A stretch of DNA of 64,000 bases from Flavobacteriaceae bacterium (GTDB lineage Bacteria > Bacteroidota > Bacteroidia > Flavobacteriales > Flavobacteriaceae): NCBI GenBank assembly GCA_018608625.1, contig JABAZC010000070.1:1-64000 (forward strand), read 5' to 3'. The notes under the pieces are model-generated. The model was not told the origin of the DNA, ran no database searches, and saw nothing but the letters and a program-made list of their open reading frames with translations. The position numbers and the translations under genes were made by a program. This document shows positions 9,344 through 20,628 of the stretch, in pieces. How positions within the stretch are numbered: the first letter of the stretch is position 1; the number at the start of each line of letters is the position of its first letter.

Positions 9344-11734
9344 ATGACTAAAGTATCAACAAAAAAGACCCGAAAAAAACGTATTTCTAAAGTCAATTTA
9401 GCTCTATCTAGTTCTCAGCGACTAGTAATGGGGAGTTTTTTGATAATCATTGGAGTTTTATTATTTACTGCGCTTCTCTCCTACTTATTTACTGGAGAGA
9501 ATGATCAAAGTGCATTGGACGAATTTACAAACCGAGCGACACAAACAGAAAACTGGTTGAGTAAAATTGGAGCTTGGATTAGCGAGTTACTAATCTATAA
9601 AGGATTTGGTATAACTTCATTTATTTTTTCTGGACTTATCTTATTATCTGGAATTTCTGTTTTAGCAAATTCTTCTAAAAATAGACTTTGGCGCAATTGG
9701 TTTTGGGGAACTTTAATCGTTATATGGGGTGCCATCTTATTTGGATTTGCGTTTCATAGCGCCCCAAAATTAGGTGGTTCTATAGGATACGAGTTAAACA
9801 TCTTACTTCAAGACTACATCGGGAAAATTGGAACAGCCCTTTTACTTGTATTTGGTTTCATTACTTATATAGCTTTACGCTTCAAGGTAACTCCAAAACA
9901 AATAGGGAATTTATTTGTACGCACTAAAAATGAAATTAAATCTAATTTTTTAGATGATGAAGCTTCATTAGAAACTTTGATTGACTCTAGTTTTAGTGAA
10001 GAAACTAGTTCTATTAAATCATCTTTTGAGATTCCTTTAGAAAATCTAGAACCGACTATTTCAAACCACTCAAGTATAGATTCTGAATCCATTATTGAAA
10101 CCCCTAGTACTCTAAAAGAAATAGAAAAACCGATTGAGGAGTCTGTTGAGATGGAAATTGAAATTAGTGAGGAAGAAGTTTCAGAAACAGACAACCTTGC
10201 AGCTAGACTAGTTGCGGATTTTGGTGAAGTTGATCCAACACTTGAACTATCAAAATTTAAATTCCCTTCATTAGATCTTCTCAAAAAATACGACACAGAG
10301 GGGATCACTATAAACCAAGAAGAACTTGAAGAAAATAAAAATAAAATTGTTGAAACACTCAACAATTATAAAATAGGCATTGCAAGCATCAAGGCTACTA
10401 TTGGGCCTACGGTTACTTTATATGAAATAATTCCAGAAGCAGGTGTTCGTATTTCAAAAATAAAAAACCTAGAGGATGACATTGCGTTATCACTTTCTGC
10501 ACTAGGAATACGAATCATAGCGCCTATACCTGGAAGAGGAACAATTGGTATAGAAGTCCCTAATAAAAATGCAACTATCGTCTCAATGCACTCTGTTATT
10601 GCATCGCAGAAATTTCAGAAATCAGAAATGGAATTGCCAATTGCTTTAGGGAAAACTATTAGCAATGAAACTTTTGTAGTCGATTTAGCAAAAATGCCAC
10701 ACCTATTAATGGCAGGCGCTACAGGACAAGGAAAATCTGTTGGTCTTAACGCCGTTTTGACTTCACTATTGTATAAAAAACATCCCGCAGAAGTTAAATT
10801 TGTATTGGTAGATCCTAAAAAAGTAGAGCTCACGCTTTTCAATAAGATTGAACGTCATTATCTAGCAAAACTTCCAGATAGTGAAGATGCTATAATTACC
10901 GATAATACTAAGGTAATAAACACCTTGAACTCTTTATGTATCGAAATGGACAATCGATATGAGATGCTTAAGAATGCATTTTGTAGAAATATTAAAGAAT
11001 ACAACGAGAAATTTAAAGCTCGTAAACTCAATCCAAATGATGGACATAAGTTTTTGCCTTATATAGTTTTAGTAGTCGATGAATTTGCTGATTTAATTAT
11101 GACAGCCGGTAAAGAAGTAGAAACGCCTATCGCTCGTCTTGCACAGTTGGCTAGAGCCATTGGGATTCACTTGATAATTGCTACACAAAGACCTTCTGTA
11201 AATGTCATAACCGGAATTATTAAAGCGAACTTCCCAGCACGTATAGCGTTTAGAGTAACTTCAAAAATCGATTCTAGGACTATTTTAGATAGCTCTGGAG
11301 CAGATCAACTTATTGGGCGTGGTGACTTATTATACACCCAAGGAAATGACATGGTTCGAATTCAGTGTGCTTTTGTTGATACTCCTGAAGTTGAAAAGCT
11401 AACAGATTATATTGGGTCACAAAAAGCCTACCCTAGCGCTTATATACTACCTGAATATATTAGTGAAGACTCTAGCACAAGTATTGATAATAACATCAAT
11501 GAGAGAGACCAACTGTTTAGAGAAGCTGCTGAAGTCATTGTAATAGCTCAACAGGGATCTGCTTCCTTATTACAACGAAAATTAAAATTAGGTTATAACC
11601 GAGCTGGACGTTTAATAGATCAATTAGAAGCTGCGGGTATTGTAGGTTCTTTTGAAGGCAGTAAAGCAAGGCAAGTATTAGTAACCGATTTAGTGGCCCT
11701 TAACCAATTACTAGATCAAGAAATCACTGATTAG
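9344..11734 (+). CDS. ftsK: DNA translocase FtsK
   Basis: N-terminal TM segments, GATGQGKSVGLNA, VLVVDEFADLIM, C-terminal gamma winged helix. Confidence 0.97.
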   Translation: MTKVSTKKTRKKRISKVNLALSSSQRLVMGSFLIIIGVLLFTALLSYLFTGENDQSALDEFTNRATQTENWLSKIGAWISELLIYKGFGITSFIFSGLILLSGISVLANSSKNRLWRNWFWGTLIVIWGAILFGFAFHSAPKLGGSIGYELNILLQDYIGKIGTALLLVFGFITYIALRFKVTPKQIGNLFVRTKNEIKSNFLDDEASLETLIDSSFSEETSSIKSSFEIPLENLEPTISNHSSIDSESIIETPSTLKEIEKPIEESVEMEIEISEEEVSETDNLAARLVADFGEVDPTLELSKFKFPSLDLLKKYDTEGITINQEELEENKNKIVETLNNYKIGIASIKATIGPTVTLYEIIPEAGVRISKIKNLEDDIALSLSALGIRIIAPIPGRGTIGIEVPNKNATIVSMHSVIASQKFQKSEMELPIALGKTISNETFVVDLAKMPHLLMAGATGQGKSVGLNAVLTSLLYKKHPAEVKFVLVDPKKVELTLFNKIERHYLAKLPDSEDAIITDNTKVINTLNSLCIEMDNRYEMLKNAFCRNIKEYNEKFKARKLNPNDGHKFLPYIVLVVDEFADLIMTAGKEVETPIARLAQLARAIGIHLIIATQRPSVNVITGIIKANFPARIAFRVTSKIDSRTILDSSGADQLIGRGDLLYTQGNDMVRIQCAFVDTPEVEKLTDYIGSQKAYPSAYILPEYISEDSSTSIDNNINERDQLFREAAEVIVIAQQGSASLLQRKLKLGYNRAGRLIDQLEAAGIVGSFEGSKARQVLVTDLVALNQLLDQEITD

Positions 11735-11735
11735 C

Positions 11736-12380
11736 ATGAGAAATTATATTTTACTTTTATGGACCTTAATTTCATTTATTGGTCAATCACAAAGTCGTTC
11801 ATCTGAAGCTCAACTACTTTTAGATCAAGTTAGTGCTAAAGTAAAAGGCTATAACAGCATGACGTTAGAATTTAAATATGTTCTTGAAAATACTGAAGAA
11901 AAAATTCGACAAGAAACTCGAGGAGACGTAACGCTGCAAGGAGATAAATATATTCTAAATATTTTAGGGATTACCCGAATATACGATGGAAAATCACTAA
12001 TTACAATCAGTCCCGAAGATGAAGAAGTGACCATCTCTTCAAATAACACAACAGATGAAAATACGATCACTCCTAGTGAATTACTAAGTTTTTATGAAGA
12101 TGGTTACTCATATGAAATGGATATTATTCAAAAAATTAAGGGTCGTGAAATCCAGTATATTAAATTAAATCCGATAGACTCTGATTCAGAAATCAAGTAT
12201 GTTCTACTTGGAATTGACTCCTACACCAAACATGTCTACAACTTGATTGAGATTGGAAGAAATGACACAAAAACAACGCTAACAATCAATTCATTCAAAA
12301 CAAACCAACCCCTTTCTAATACGTTTTTTTACTTTGACGAAAAAAAATATAGTGATTACTACATCAATAAATTAGATTAG
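11736..12380 (+). CDS. lolA: LolA-like outer membrane lipoprotein carrier
   Basis: Signal peptide, LLDQVSAKVKGYNSMTLEFKY...; position after ftsK. Confidence 0.88.
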   Translation: MRNYILLLWTLISFIGQSQSRSSEAQLLLDQVSAKVKGYNSMTLEFKYVLENTEEKIRQETRGDVTLQGDKYILNILGITRIYDGKSLITISPEDEEVTISSNNTTDENTITPSELLSFYEDGYSYEMDIIQKIKGREIQYIKLNPIDSDSEIKYVLLGIDSYTKHVYNLIEIGRNDTKTTLTINSFKTNQPLSNTFFYFDEKKYSDYYINKLD

Positions 12381-12388
12381 GATATAAA

Positions 12389-14371
12389 TTGAAACTTTTA
12401 GACCGCTACATATTAACCACTTTCCTAAAGACATTTATAAGTGTTTTTACAGTACTTATGATGATTTTCTTACTACAATCTGTGTGGGTTTATATTTCTG
12501 AGTTGGCTGGAAAAGAATTAGAAATTGAAATCATATTAAAGTTTCTTCTTTACGTATCTCCAAGAATTGTAGTTCTAGTCTTACCTCTTACTATCCTCTT
12601 GGCTTCAATAATGGTATTTGGTGGGTTTTCCGAAAACTATGAATTTGCAGCAATGAAATCAACAGGTATTTCACTTCAAAGAGCAATGAAGAGTCTCAGT
12701 ATCTTCATTGTTTTATTAGCAGTACTTAGTTTTTTCTTTGCCAATAGTGTAATTCCAAGTGCTGAGTTTAATTTTTTCAATTTACGGAGAAATATTGCAA
12801 AAGTGAAGCCGGCAATGGCAATTGCTGAAGGACAGTTTAATCAATTGAATGACATAAATATTAAGGTTGCAGAGAAAAGCGGGGACAATGGAGAGTATCT
12901 AAAAGATGTTATTATACACCAGAAAAAGAGCGGTGTTAACGGAAATTACACAGTTATTAAATCAAATACTGGAGAATTCATAAGCAACGAAACTTCAAAT
13001 GTGTTACAGCTCGTTCTAATAAATGGAAATTATTATGATGAGGTACAACCTTCTGATTATAGTAAACGAACTAAAAATAAACCACAAGTAAAAAGTAAAT
13101 TTGAAAAATATATTATTAACATTGATCTCTCAGAATTTAATGACATAGACTTTGAAAGTCAAGATAAAGTGACTAAGCACACGATGTTAAACGTTATAGA
13201 TTTAAATACGGCTCTAGATTCACTAAATAAGTCCAAAAGTCTTATGATAACTAATTTTACTAAAACAATGCTACAGCGTAGTAATCAACCGAGTTTAAAC
13301 AAGAATTATAAAATTAGTACGAAAGATACTACAAGTGAAAACTTAGACCTTTTAAAGTTATTTGAAGAACGAAAAGCCATTCAATTGATTGAGGTAGCTC
13401 TAAACTCTGTGAAAACAGCTAAAAAAGATTTAAAGATAAGATCCAAAACCATTTTACTTTCTCAAGTAAATATTAACAAACATATTGTTGCATTGCATGA
13501 CAAGTTTGCCTTAGGACTTTCTTGTATTATCTTGTTTTTTGTAGGAGCACCTCTGGGAGCATTAATACGTAAAGGAGGCATAGGACTCCCCTTAGTTATT
13601 GCTATATTAATATTTCTTACTTATCATTTTATAAGCATATTTGCCAAAAACAGTTCAGAAGACAGTAGTATGGATCCCGTTTTAGCGTCATGGCTTTCCT
13701 CATTAATTTTATTACCATTTAGTATTTATCTTACCAACAGAGCCACAAAGGATCGGGCATTAATTGACTTTGACAGTATTTTAATTCCTTTGAAGGATAT
13801 CGTCACCTCCTCAAGCGACAAGGAATTAAGTGGAAAACTATCAATGTCTGACGAAAAAATTAGTGAACTAACTGTAATTGATAATACTCAACTTAAGGAA
13901 ATAATTAAAGAGTATCGAAAATTAGGGCATTCCTTAAAGTATAGAAACTCGGCATTACAAACACTTAAACTACGAGGAATTAGTGAACTCGAACTAAGAA
14001 TGAGTGGGTATTTGACAAAGCCGAGTTATGAGGCTGCTATTATGCTCTATATCGACTTTAAAGTAAATTCTAAGTTAGCACTTGTATTTAATCTATTAAC
14101 CATATTTACTTCTTTGAGTGGCTCCATACTTAATAATAATGGCTTTGGTAGTGTTGGAAGGATATTAGTAGGAATGACAATTATTAGCATCATATTTTAT
14201 TTAATAGTGTTTCTTAAATCTATAAAAAATCAGCTTGATTTTTATGAATTTACTCATATAAATTTTATGAAAAAATCTCTTATTAAAATCTTTTTTGGTC
14301 TTCCTTTACTTTATTTTTACAGAAGATATTTCATACGCAAAATGGAAGAAGAATTATTGAAAATATCTTAA
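12389..14371 (+). CDS. LptF/LptG family (YjgP/YjgQ) permease
   Basis: [36 protein letters not shown] start; [12 protein letters not shown]. Confidence 0.9.
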   Translation: MKLLDRYILTTFLKTFISVFTVLMMIFLLQSVWVYISELAGKELEIEIILKFLLYVSPRIVVLVLPLTILLASIMVFGGFSENYEFAAMKSTGISLQRAMKSLSIFIVLLAVLSFFFANSVIPSAEFNFFNLRRNIAKVKPAMAIAEGQFNQLNDINIKVAEKSGDNGEYLKDVIIHQKKSGVNGNYTVIKSNTGEFISNETSNVLQLVLINGNYYDEVQPSDYSKRTKNKPQVKSKFEKYIINIDLSEFNDIDFESQDKVTKHTMLNVIDLNTALDSLNKSKSLMITNFTKTMLQRSNQPSLNKNYKISTKDTTSENLDLLKLFEERKAIQLIEVALNSVKTAKKDLKIRSKTILLSQVNINKHIVALHDKFALGLSCIILFFVGAPLGALIRKGGIGLPLVIAILIFLTYHFISIFAKNSSEDSSMDPVLASWLSSLILLPFSIYLTNRATKDRALIDFDSILIPLKDIVTSSSDKELSGKLSMSDEKISELTVIDNTQLKEIIKEYRKLGHSLKYRNSALQTLKLRGISELELRMSGYLTKPSYEAAIMLYIDFKVNSKLALVFNLLTIFTSLSGSILNNNGFGSVGRILVGMTIISIIFYLIVFLKSIKNQLDFYEFTHINFMKKSLIKIFFGLPLLYFYRRYFIRKMEEELLKIS

Positions 14372-14406
14372 GTATTAAATTACTTATAATATCTTTACAA
14401 AAAAAA

Positions 14407-15561
14407 ATGGCAACTAACGAACAAAATCTACAAGACACTATAAAATTAAATAGTATTGAAGATGCTATTAACGACATCCGATTAGGAAAAGTGGTGGTGG
14501 TTGTAGACGATGAGAATAGAGAGAACGAAGGAGACTTCATTGCAGCAGCCGAAAAAGTGACGCCTGAAATGATCAACTTCATGGCTTTATATGGACGTGG
14601 ACTAATATGTGCCCCATTAACTGAAATTCGTTGCGATGAGCTCGGCTTAAACATGATGGTTCAAAATAATACAGTATTACATAACACCCAATTTACAGTA
14701 TCGGTTGATTTAATAGGACAAGGGTGCACAACTGGAATCTCTACGACAGATCGGTCTAAAACAATCAAAGCCTTGGTTGAATCAGATACAAAGCCAAACG
14801 ACTTAGGAAGACCTGGTCATATCTTTCCATTAAAAGCCAAAAACGGCGGGGTACTTAGACGTACTGGTCATACAGAAGCAGCAGTAGACTTAGCACGTCT
14901 GGCAGGATTACAACCAGCAGGAATTTTAGTAGAGATTCTAAATGATGATGGTTCCATGGCACGATTGCCTGAATTAAAAAAGGTAGCTGATAAATTTGAC
15001 CTTAAAATCATCTCTATTGAAGATTTGGTTGCCTATAGAATGGAACACGACTCTCTAATCCAAAAAAAACAAGACTATCAAATCGAGACACGCTTTGGAG
15101 ATTTTAGGCTAAGAGCCTACCAACAAACAACTAATAATGCTGTTCATATAGCACTAACCAAGGGAACTTGGAGTACTAAAGAAATGGTGCCAACAAGAAT
15201 AAACTCTACGCTGGTTAATAACGATATCCTAGGAACGCTTACAAACAATGCCGATCACCAGTTGGATAAAATGTTTAAGCAAATTAATAAGCATGGGAAA
15301 GGTGCTATTCTTTTCATTAACCAGAGCACTCAACCTGCAAACCTTCTCAAACGTTTGGATATAGTAAGAACAACCCAAAAAAAAGGGACAGTAGTCAAAG
15401 CCCCGAATATTAAAATGGATACTAAGGATTTTGGTATTGGCGCACAAATCCTTCACGATTTAAACATACATAAACTAGGACTTATCTCTAACAGCGTACA
15501 AACAAAACGCGTTGGTATTATTGGGTATGGCCTAGAAATTATTGAATATATTAAGTACTAA
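14407..15561 (+). CDS. ribB: 3,4-dihydroxy-2-butanone-4-phosphate synthase fused to a degenerate GTP cyclohydrolase II domain
   Basis: N-terminal [36 protein letters not shown]-terminal GCH II-like fold lacking the zinc Cys motif. Confidence 0.93.
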   Translation: MATNEQNLQDTIKLNSIEDAINDIRLGKVVVVVDDENRENEGDFIAAAEKVTPEMINFMALYGRGLICAPLTEIRCDELGLNMMVQNNTVLHNTQFTVSVDLIGQGCTTGISTTDRSKTIKALVESDTKPNDLGRPGHIFPLKAKNGGVLRRTGHTEAAVDLARLAGLQPAGILVEILNDDGSMARLPELKKVADKFDLKIISIEDLVAYRMEHDSLIQKKQDYQIETRFGDFRLRAYQQTTNNAVHIALTKGTWSTKEMVPTRINSTLVNNDILGTLTNNADHQLDKMFKQINKHGKGAILFINQSTQPANLLKRLDIVRTTQKKGTVVKAPNIKMDTKDFGIGAQILHDLNIHKLGLISNSVQTKRVGIIGYGLEIIEYIKY

Positions 15562-16754
15562 GAAGTACTATTCTGAATGAGCATAGCCATCGTTTTGGCT
15601 CTTTGTATTACTTCGGATTCTGTCCAAGACAACTTTATTAAACACGATATATTACGCCCTATGAAATGATCCGACTTCTCAAACGTTTTGTTCTTTAAAT
15701 AGGATAGACCATCTTTCAATTCATTACTAAGCGGAATTAATGACTTTTGGTTAATTAAATGATCCCATTTTCGAATGTAATGCCAATTGTTATCATAATA
15801 ATGGAAACAAACATCAATACCATTGATTTTGAACTTATGGCTAACCCTACGGGCAGTTTCTAAATCGTCTAAGAAAAAATTTAAAAACGCATAACTTTCT
15901 TCGCCCCCTTTAGGAACGGTTCTAAACGTTACTCCTGGTAATTTTGCTAACTCATTTCTAATAATTGTATAATGCTTTTTCTGGATAGTTACAAAATCAT
16001 CTAAGCGACGAAATTGTGCTAAACCAACAGCTGCATTTAGTTCTGAAATACGAAAATTATAGCCTAAAAACGGATGTGTTTCTGCACCTCTATCTGTACC
16101 ATGGTGGTCATGTCCGTGATCACTATAGAGGTCTGCGTTTCTGTAGTAATCATTATTGTTGGTGATCATAACTCCGCCTTCGCCACAGGTCACTGTCTTC
16201 ACAAAATCAAAAGAAAAACAACCCAAGTCACCAATTGTTCCTAAAGCTTTTCCTTTATAAGTCCCTCCTATAGCTTGGCAAGCGTCTTCAATTAAAATTA
16301 AATTATATGTGTTACAGATAGATTTTAAGGCCTCTAAATTAGCCATACTACCACACATGTGTACAGGCATAATAGCTTTGGTCTTAGGAGTTATCGCAGC
16401 TTGAACAGCATCAATATCTAAGGTCAGAGTATCATCAATATCAACAATCACAGGGGTTGCTCCTAACATTATGATGGCTTCAAAACTTGCTACAAAAGTA
16501 AAACAAGGCATAATCACTTCATCCCCAGCACCTATTCCTGAAGATGCAAGTGCAAGACTCACAGCCGCAGTACCGCTAGAAAGGAGTTGAGCATGCTGAA
16601 TCTCAAATTGAGATTCAATTTCTTTTTCGAGTTCATTGGCTTTCCAATGCCCTTGGCGCATTCCATCAAAACCATAACGCATTAAAACGCCACTGTTTAA
16701 TACATCCTGCACTTCTTTTTTTTCTGCGTCTCCAAACAACTCAAATCCAGGCAT
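15558..16754 (-). CDS. DegT/DnrJ/EryC1/StrS family PLP-dependent aminotransferase
   Basis: LLSSGTAAVSLALASSGIGAGDEVIMPCFTFVAS; GDLGCFSFDFVKTVTCGEGGV. Confidence 0.92.
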   Translation of the reverse strand: MPGFELFGDAEKKEVQDVLNSGVLMRYGFDGMRQGHWKANELEKEIESQFEIQHAQLLSSGTAAVSLALASSGIGAGDEVIMPCFTFVASFEAIIMLGATPVIVDIDDTLTLDIDAVQAAITPKTKAIMPVHMCGSMANLEALKSICNTYNLILIEDACQAIGGTYKGKALGTIGDLGCFSFDFVKTVTCGEGGVMITNNNDYYRNADLYSDHGHDHHGTDRGAETHPFLGYNFRISELNAAVGLAQFRRLDDFVTIQKKHYTIIRNELAKLPGVTFRTVPKGGEESYAFLNFFLDDLETARRVSHKFKINGIDVCFHYYDNNWHYIRKWDHLINQKSLIPLSNELKDGLSYLKNKTFEKSDHFIGRNISCLIKLSWTESEVIQRAKTMAMLIQNSTS

Positions 16755-16759
16755 AGGCT

Positions 16760-17392
16760 TTATTTAATTTCTATAATGGAATCTCTAAGATCTTTTCTAA
16801 CTTTTTTCAAATCTGCAAACATATCGACTTTTGCACGGAATCCAATTGGCATGACAAGCACAGACCGCAATCCTTGCTCATTAAGCTTAAAATACTCATC
16901 ATAGGCAATAGGGTCAAAACCTTCCATTGGGCAGGCATCAATTTCTTGAGTGGCACAAACAGTAAGCATGTTTCCTAAGGCTAAATAAGCTTGCTTGGCT
17001 CCCCAGTTAAATATTTCATCTGGGGACTTCGTTGCAAAACTAGAAATAAGACTCTCACGAAACGAATTTAAAACAGCGTCTGGCGTCTTACGAATTGATT
17101 TTATATTTTCAAAATAGGTGCGTATGTAAGCTTCATCAACATTAGTATATACACAAAATATACATAAGTGAGAGGCTTGACCAACCTGTTTTTGGTTACT
17201 TGAAATTGGGACTAACTCTTGAAGAATGGATTTATTACTCACTAAGAGCAATTTTACAGGCTGTAAGCCGTAGGAACTCGCTGTTAGGTTAAAGCTCTCC
17301 TTTATAACTTCAATAGTTTCATTGGGAATAATTCGTGTAGAATCAAAATTTTTGGCTGCATAGCGCCAATTTAGTGCCTCAATAATGTTCAT
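16760..17392 (-). CDS. NAD(P)H-dependent oxidoreductase, nitroreductase family
   Basis: MNIIEALNWRYAAKNFDSTRIIP...SSYGLQPVKLLLV...CPMEGFDP. Confidence 0.9.
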   Translation of the reverse strand: MNIIEALNWRYAAKNFDSTRIIPNETIEVIKESFNLTASSYGLQPVKLLLVSNKSILQELVPISSNQKQVGQASHLCIFCVYTNVDEAYIRTYFENIKSIRKTPDAVLNSFRESLISSFATKSPDEIFNWGAKQAYLALGNMLTVCATQEIDACPMEGFDPIAYDEYFKLNEQGLRSVLVMPIGFRAKVDMFADLKKVRKDLRDSIIEIK

Positions 17393-17480
17393 TTATATCT
17401 TTTTTTCAAAAATATAAAATAATACAGAGCTTTCAATTGCAAATTTTACTAATTAAAATATAAAATACTTGAACATTAAA

Positions 17481-19250
17481 TTAAATTTTAGCTTGATAGG
17501 TAAATAGATCAAAGTACCTGCCCTGTTTAGTTATTAATTCATCATGGTTTCCACGCTCGGCAATACGGCCATTTTCAATGACTAAAATCTGATCTGCTTT
17601 TCGAATTGTACTCAAACGGTGTGCAATCACTATAGTCGTTCTATTCTTTGTTAACTCAGCTAAACTTTTTTGAATTAAGGCTTCGCTTTCTGTGTCTAAA
17701 TTTGAAGTCGCTTCATCTAAAATAATAATTTTGGGATCGGCCAAGATCGCTCTAGCTATGGCAATACGCTGCCTTTGGCCGCCTGAAAGCTTCACGCCTC
17801 TTTCTCCAATTAATGTTTCTAATCCTTCTTCAAAACGATCTGTAAATTCATTTACATAAGCTGCTTTTACAGCAGCTTGTACTTGATCTTCTGTAGCTTC
17901 AGGTCTTGGGAATATTATATTTTCCCTTACGGTGCCTTCAAATAAAAACTCATCTTGCAAAACCACTCCTAAATGCTTTCTAAAGCTATGTAGTTTAACT
18001 TTAGATACATCGTTTCCATCAATCGTAATGGTGCCAGACTGAGGGTTTAAAAAGGTGGCTGAAAGACCAGCGATGGTCGATTTTCCGGAGCCTGAGCTAC
18101 CAACCAATGCAATTACAGATCCTGAGGTAGCTTTAAAGTCAATGTTATGAATAACTTCTTTGTTTTCTTCGTATGCAAATGACACATCATTAAATATAAG
18201 TTCCCCTTTAAAATTTTCCAGGTCAATGGTGCGGTTTGTATCGTCTTCTTCAGCTTCCATACTCATTAACTCTTCCGTACGATCTAACCCTGCCAAAGCT
18301 TCTGTTAGTTGACTCCCTATATTGCTCATCTGTACTATCGGAGCCACCATGAACGCCAATAAAAATGTGAATTGAAGAAAATCACCAGGGGTTATTTCTC
18401 CTTGAATCATATAATGGCCACCAATACCCATAATTCCTGTGGTTGCTAAACCAATCAAAAAGGTGGAAGAACTCGTCATTATAGCTGTTGCTGTTAAACT
18501 CTTTTTAACATTTTGAAAAATAGCATCTACTCCTTTAGCAAAAATCTCACTTTCCTGAGCCTCAGCATTAAAGGCTTTAATCACACGAACCCCGGATAAA
18601 GTTTCTGTTAATCGTCCTTTTACATCAGCATTAATTTTTCCTCTAGCCCTGAAAATAGGACGTATATATTTGAATGCTTTAAGAGCAATCACTGCAAAAA
18701 TAGACAATGGAATAAACGTAAACAGTGTCATCCACACATTCATTTTTAATAAAATAATTAAAGTTAAAATGGCAGTAAAAGACCCACCCACCAATTGAAC
18801 TAATCCAGTACCAATAAGGTTCCTCACGCCTTCAACATCACTCATTATTCTTGACACTAAAGCGCCCGATTTGGTGTTATCAAAAAAACTAATCGGTAAG
18901 GACAATACTTTCTTTTGGACTTGAGCTCGTAATTCACTAATTAAATACTGAGCTTGGATACTCAACACTTTAGTAAGTAAAAAAGAAGTGGCCGCTTGAA
19001 CAACAATGGAACCAATTACTATAAAAATCAAAGAATATAAAAGGCTGTAATCATTATTAGGAACCACATCATCTAACAATATCTTACTTTGTAATGGAAG
19101 CACAAAGCCGGACAAGCTTCGAATGACTATAAGTAATAGGCCTAAAAACACTAAGTTTCGTCTGGGCCATATAATAGTTTTAAAGGCTTTTTTTAAGGTC
19201 ACTTTTGGTTTTCTATAATCTTTTATTGTTGTTGTTTTTAAGTCTTGCAT
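17481..19250 (-). CDS. ABC transporter, fused permease/ATP-binding protein (MsbA-like)
   Basis: TM domain plus GSSGSGKST, LSGGQRQRIAIARAIL, DEATSNLDTESE. Confidence 0.95.
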   Translation of the reverse strand: MQDLKTTTIKDYRKPKVTLKKAFKTIIWPRRNLVFLGLLLIVIRSLSGFVLPLQSKILLDDVVPNNDYSLLYSLIFIVIGSIVVQAATSFLLTKVLSIQAQYLISELRAQVQKKVLSLPISFFDNTKSGALVSRIMSDVEGVRNLIGTGLVQLVGGSFTAILTLIILLKMNVWMTLFTFIPLSIFAVIALKAFKYIRPIFRARGKINADVKGRLTETLSGVRVIKAFNAEAQESEIFAKGVDAIFQNVKKSLTATAIMTSSSTFLIGLATTGIMGIGGHYMIQGEITPGDFLQFTFLLAFMVAPIVQMSNIGSQLTEALAGLDRTEELMSMEAEEDDTNRTIDLENFKGELIFNDVSFAYEENKEVIHNIDFKATSGSVIALVGSSGSGKSTIAGLSATFLNPQSGTITIDGNDVSKVKLHSFRKHLGVVLQDEFLFEGTVRENIIFPRPEATEDQVQAAVKAAYVNEFTDRFEEGLETLIGERGVKLSGGQRQRIAIARAILADPKIIILDEATSNLDTESEALIQKSLAELTKNRTTIVIAHRLSTIRKADQILVIENGRIAERGNHDELITKQGRYFDLFTYQAKI

Positions 19251-19437
19251 GGATGTAATATTTATGATACAAATATAAGGCTGAAAATAAAGACAGCTGG
19301 TCTTAAAAATTAATCTTTTGTTAATATATAATAGTACAGATTACAGAAAAATATATCAGCAATTCTAATCAACTATTTCATTTAGGTACTTCAATCTTTA
19401 TTAAACTGAACTTATTACGAAAAAGTATACAAAACAA

Positions 19438-19467
19438 AAAGCCCATAATAAATATTATGGGCTTTCT
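19438..19467 (-). terminator. Rho-independent terminator downstream of tRNA-Ser
   Basis: Inverted repeat GCCCATAATA/TATTATGGGC with T-run on minus strand. Confidence 0.75.
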
Positions 19468-19472
19468 TAACG

Positions 19473-19557
19473 CGGAGAGCAAGGGATTCGAACCCCTGGA
19501 GGTGTGACCCTCAACAGTTTTCAAGACTGCCGCATTCGACCACTCTGCCAGCTCTCC
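19473..19557 (-). tRNA. tRNA-Ser (anticodon UGA)
   Basis: GGAGAGC...GGCAGAGTGGTCGAATGCGGCAGTCTTGAAAACTG...GGTTCGAATCCCTTGCTCTCCG; long variable arm, anticodon loop CTTGAAA. Confidence 0.97.
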
Positions 19558-19566
19558 AATGCGGTG

Positions 19567-19596
19567 CAAATATAGCAGGTTTTTGGTTCTTTCAAA
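19567..19596 (-). promoter_or_regulatory. Putative promoter of tRNA-Ser: TTTG-N18-TATATTTG
   Basis: Minus-strand TATATTTG (19567-19574) and TTTG (19593-19596) separated by 18 nt, matching the known Bacteroidota sigma-ABfr-type consensus. Confidence 0.65.
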
Positions 19597-19686
19597 TACT
19601 TTTATTAATTATTTTAAAAAAATAAAAGCATTAAAATAGATCCTTATTATATTTGTAACTTGACCTTTTAAGTTAACCCAACAAGA

Positions 19687-20583
19687 ATGAAATGGCAAGA
19701 AGCTCTAAATGATTTTACTTTATATTTAAAAATTGAACGCGGTATGTCCAAACATACGGTTCAAAGCTACAACCTGGATGTCTGGAAACTTATAAAGTAT
19801 TTAGAAAGTCATCAGATGCCCTTGGGGCCACTTCAAATAACTAGTATACAAATTCAGGAGTTTATTTATCAAATAGCCAAAGATATGAATCCAAAAAGTC
19901 AATCAAGATTGATTTCTGGTTTACGTAGTTTTTTTGATTATTTAATTTTTGAGAATTATCTAAACGCAAACCCCTTAGAACGCATAGAAGCGCCTAAAAT
20001 AGGGCGAAAGTTACCAGACACACTTTCCGTTAATGAGATTAACCTTATCGTGAGTGCCATAGACCTAGACGAATCTAATGGCGAACGTAACCGAGCCATT
20101 ATCGAAACCCTATACAGTTGTGGACTTAGAGTTAGTGAATTAACAGCTCTAAAGATTTCGGATTTGTTTTTTGAGGAAGGGTTTATAAAAGTCACTGGAA
20201 AAGGAGATAAACAGCGTTTTGTTCCCATTGGGCCATTGACACAAAAATATATAAACCTTTACAAAGATCAGATTCGTATTTCAATGAATATTGAAGCCGC
20301 TTTTAATGATACCTTGTTTCTAAACCGTCGCGGTAAACAACTCAGTAGAGCCATGATTTTTACAATCGTAAAAACCTTGGGAAAAAAAGCGGAGATTCAA
20401 AAAAAGATTTCTCCTCACACTTTTAGACATTCATTTGCTACGCATCTACTTGAAAATGGAGCCGATTTAAGAGCCATTCAAATGATGTTAGGCCATGAAA
20501 GCATTACAACAACAGAAATTTATATGCATGTCGATAAGAGCCACCTAAAGGAGGTTATTAACCAATTTCATCCTAGAAAATAA
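19687..20583 (+). CDS. Site-specific tyrosine recombinase (XerC/XerD family)
   Basis: YLKIERGMSKHTVQSYNLDV; LYSCGLRVSELTAL; HTFRHSFATHLLENGADLRAIQMMLGHESITTTEIYMHV. Confidence 0.94.
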   Translation: MKWQEALNDFTLYLKIERGMSKHTVQSYNLDVWKLIKYLESHQMPLGPLQITSIQIQEFIYQIAKDMNPKSQSRLISGLRSFFDYLIFENYLNANPLERIEAPKIGRKLPDTLSVNEINLIVSAIDLDESNGERNRAIIETLYSCGLRVSELTALKISDLFFEEGFIKVTGKGDKQRFVPIGPLTQKYINLYKDQIRISMNIEAAFNDTLFLNRRGKQLSRAMIFTIVKTLGKKAEIQKKISPHTFRHSFATHLLENGADLRAIQMMLGHESITTTEIYMHVDKSHLKEVINQFHPRK

Positions 20584-20608
20584 AAAAGCAGCCCAAAGGC
20601 CGCTTTTT
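20583..20608. terminator. Bidirectional terminator between convergent xer gene and rny
   Basis: aaaaagcagccCAAAggccgcttttt hairpin with A-run and T-run flanks (one A/C mismatch). Confidence 0.65.
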
Positions 20609-20628
20609 GTTATAAAAATAAAGGAAGC

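Noticed and set aside
9865-10365. 166-aa minus-strand Ser-rich ORF
   Set aside because: Antisense to the acidic linker of ftsK; Ser/Leu richness is a codon artefact.
19378-19569. 63-aa minus-strand ORF MHRIGELAEWSNAAVLKTVEGHTSRGSNPLLSA
   Set aside because: Translation of the tRNA-Ser gene and its terminator.
19687-20583. Tyrosine recombinase as a sign of an integrated element
   Set aside because: Full-length Xer-type protein in housekeeping context; although next to a tRNA, no direct repeats or cargo genes are visible.
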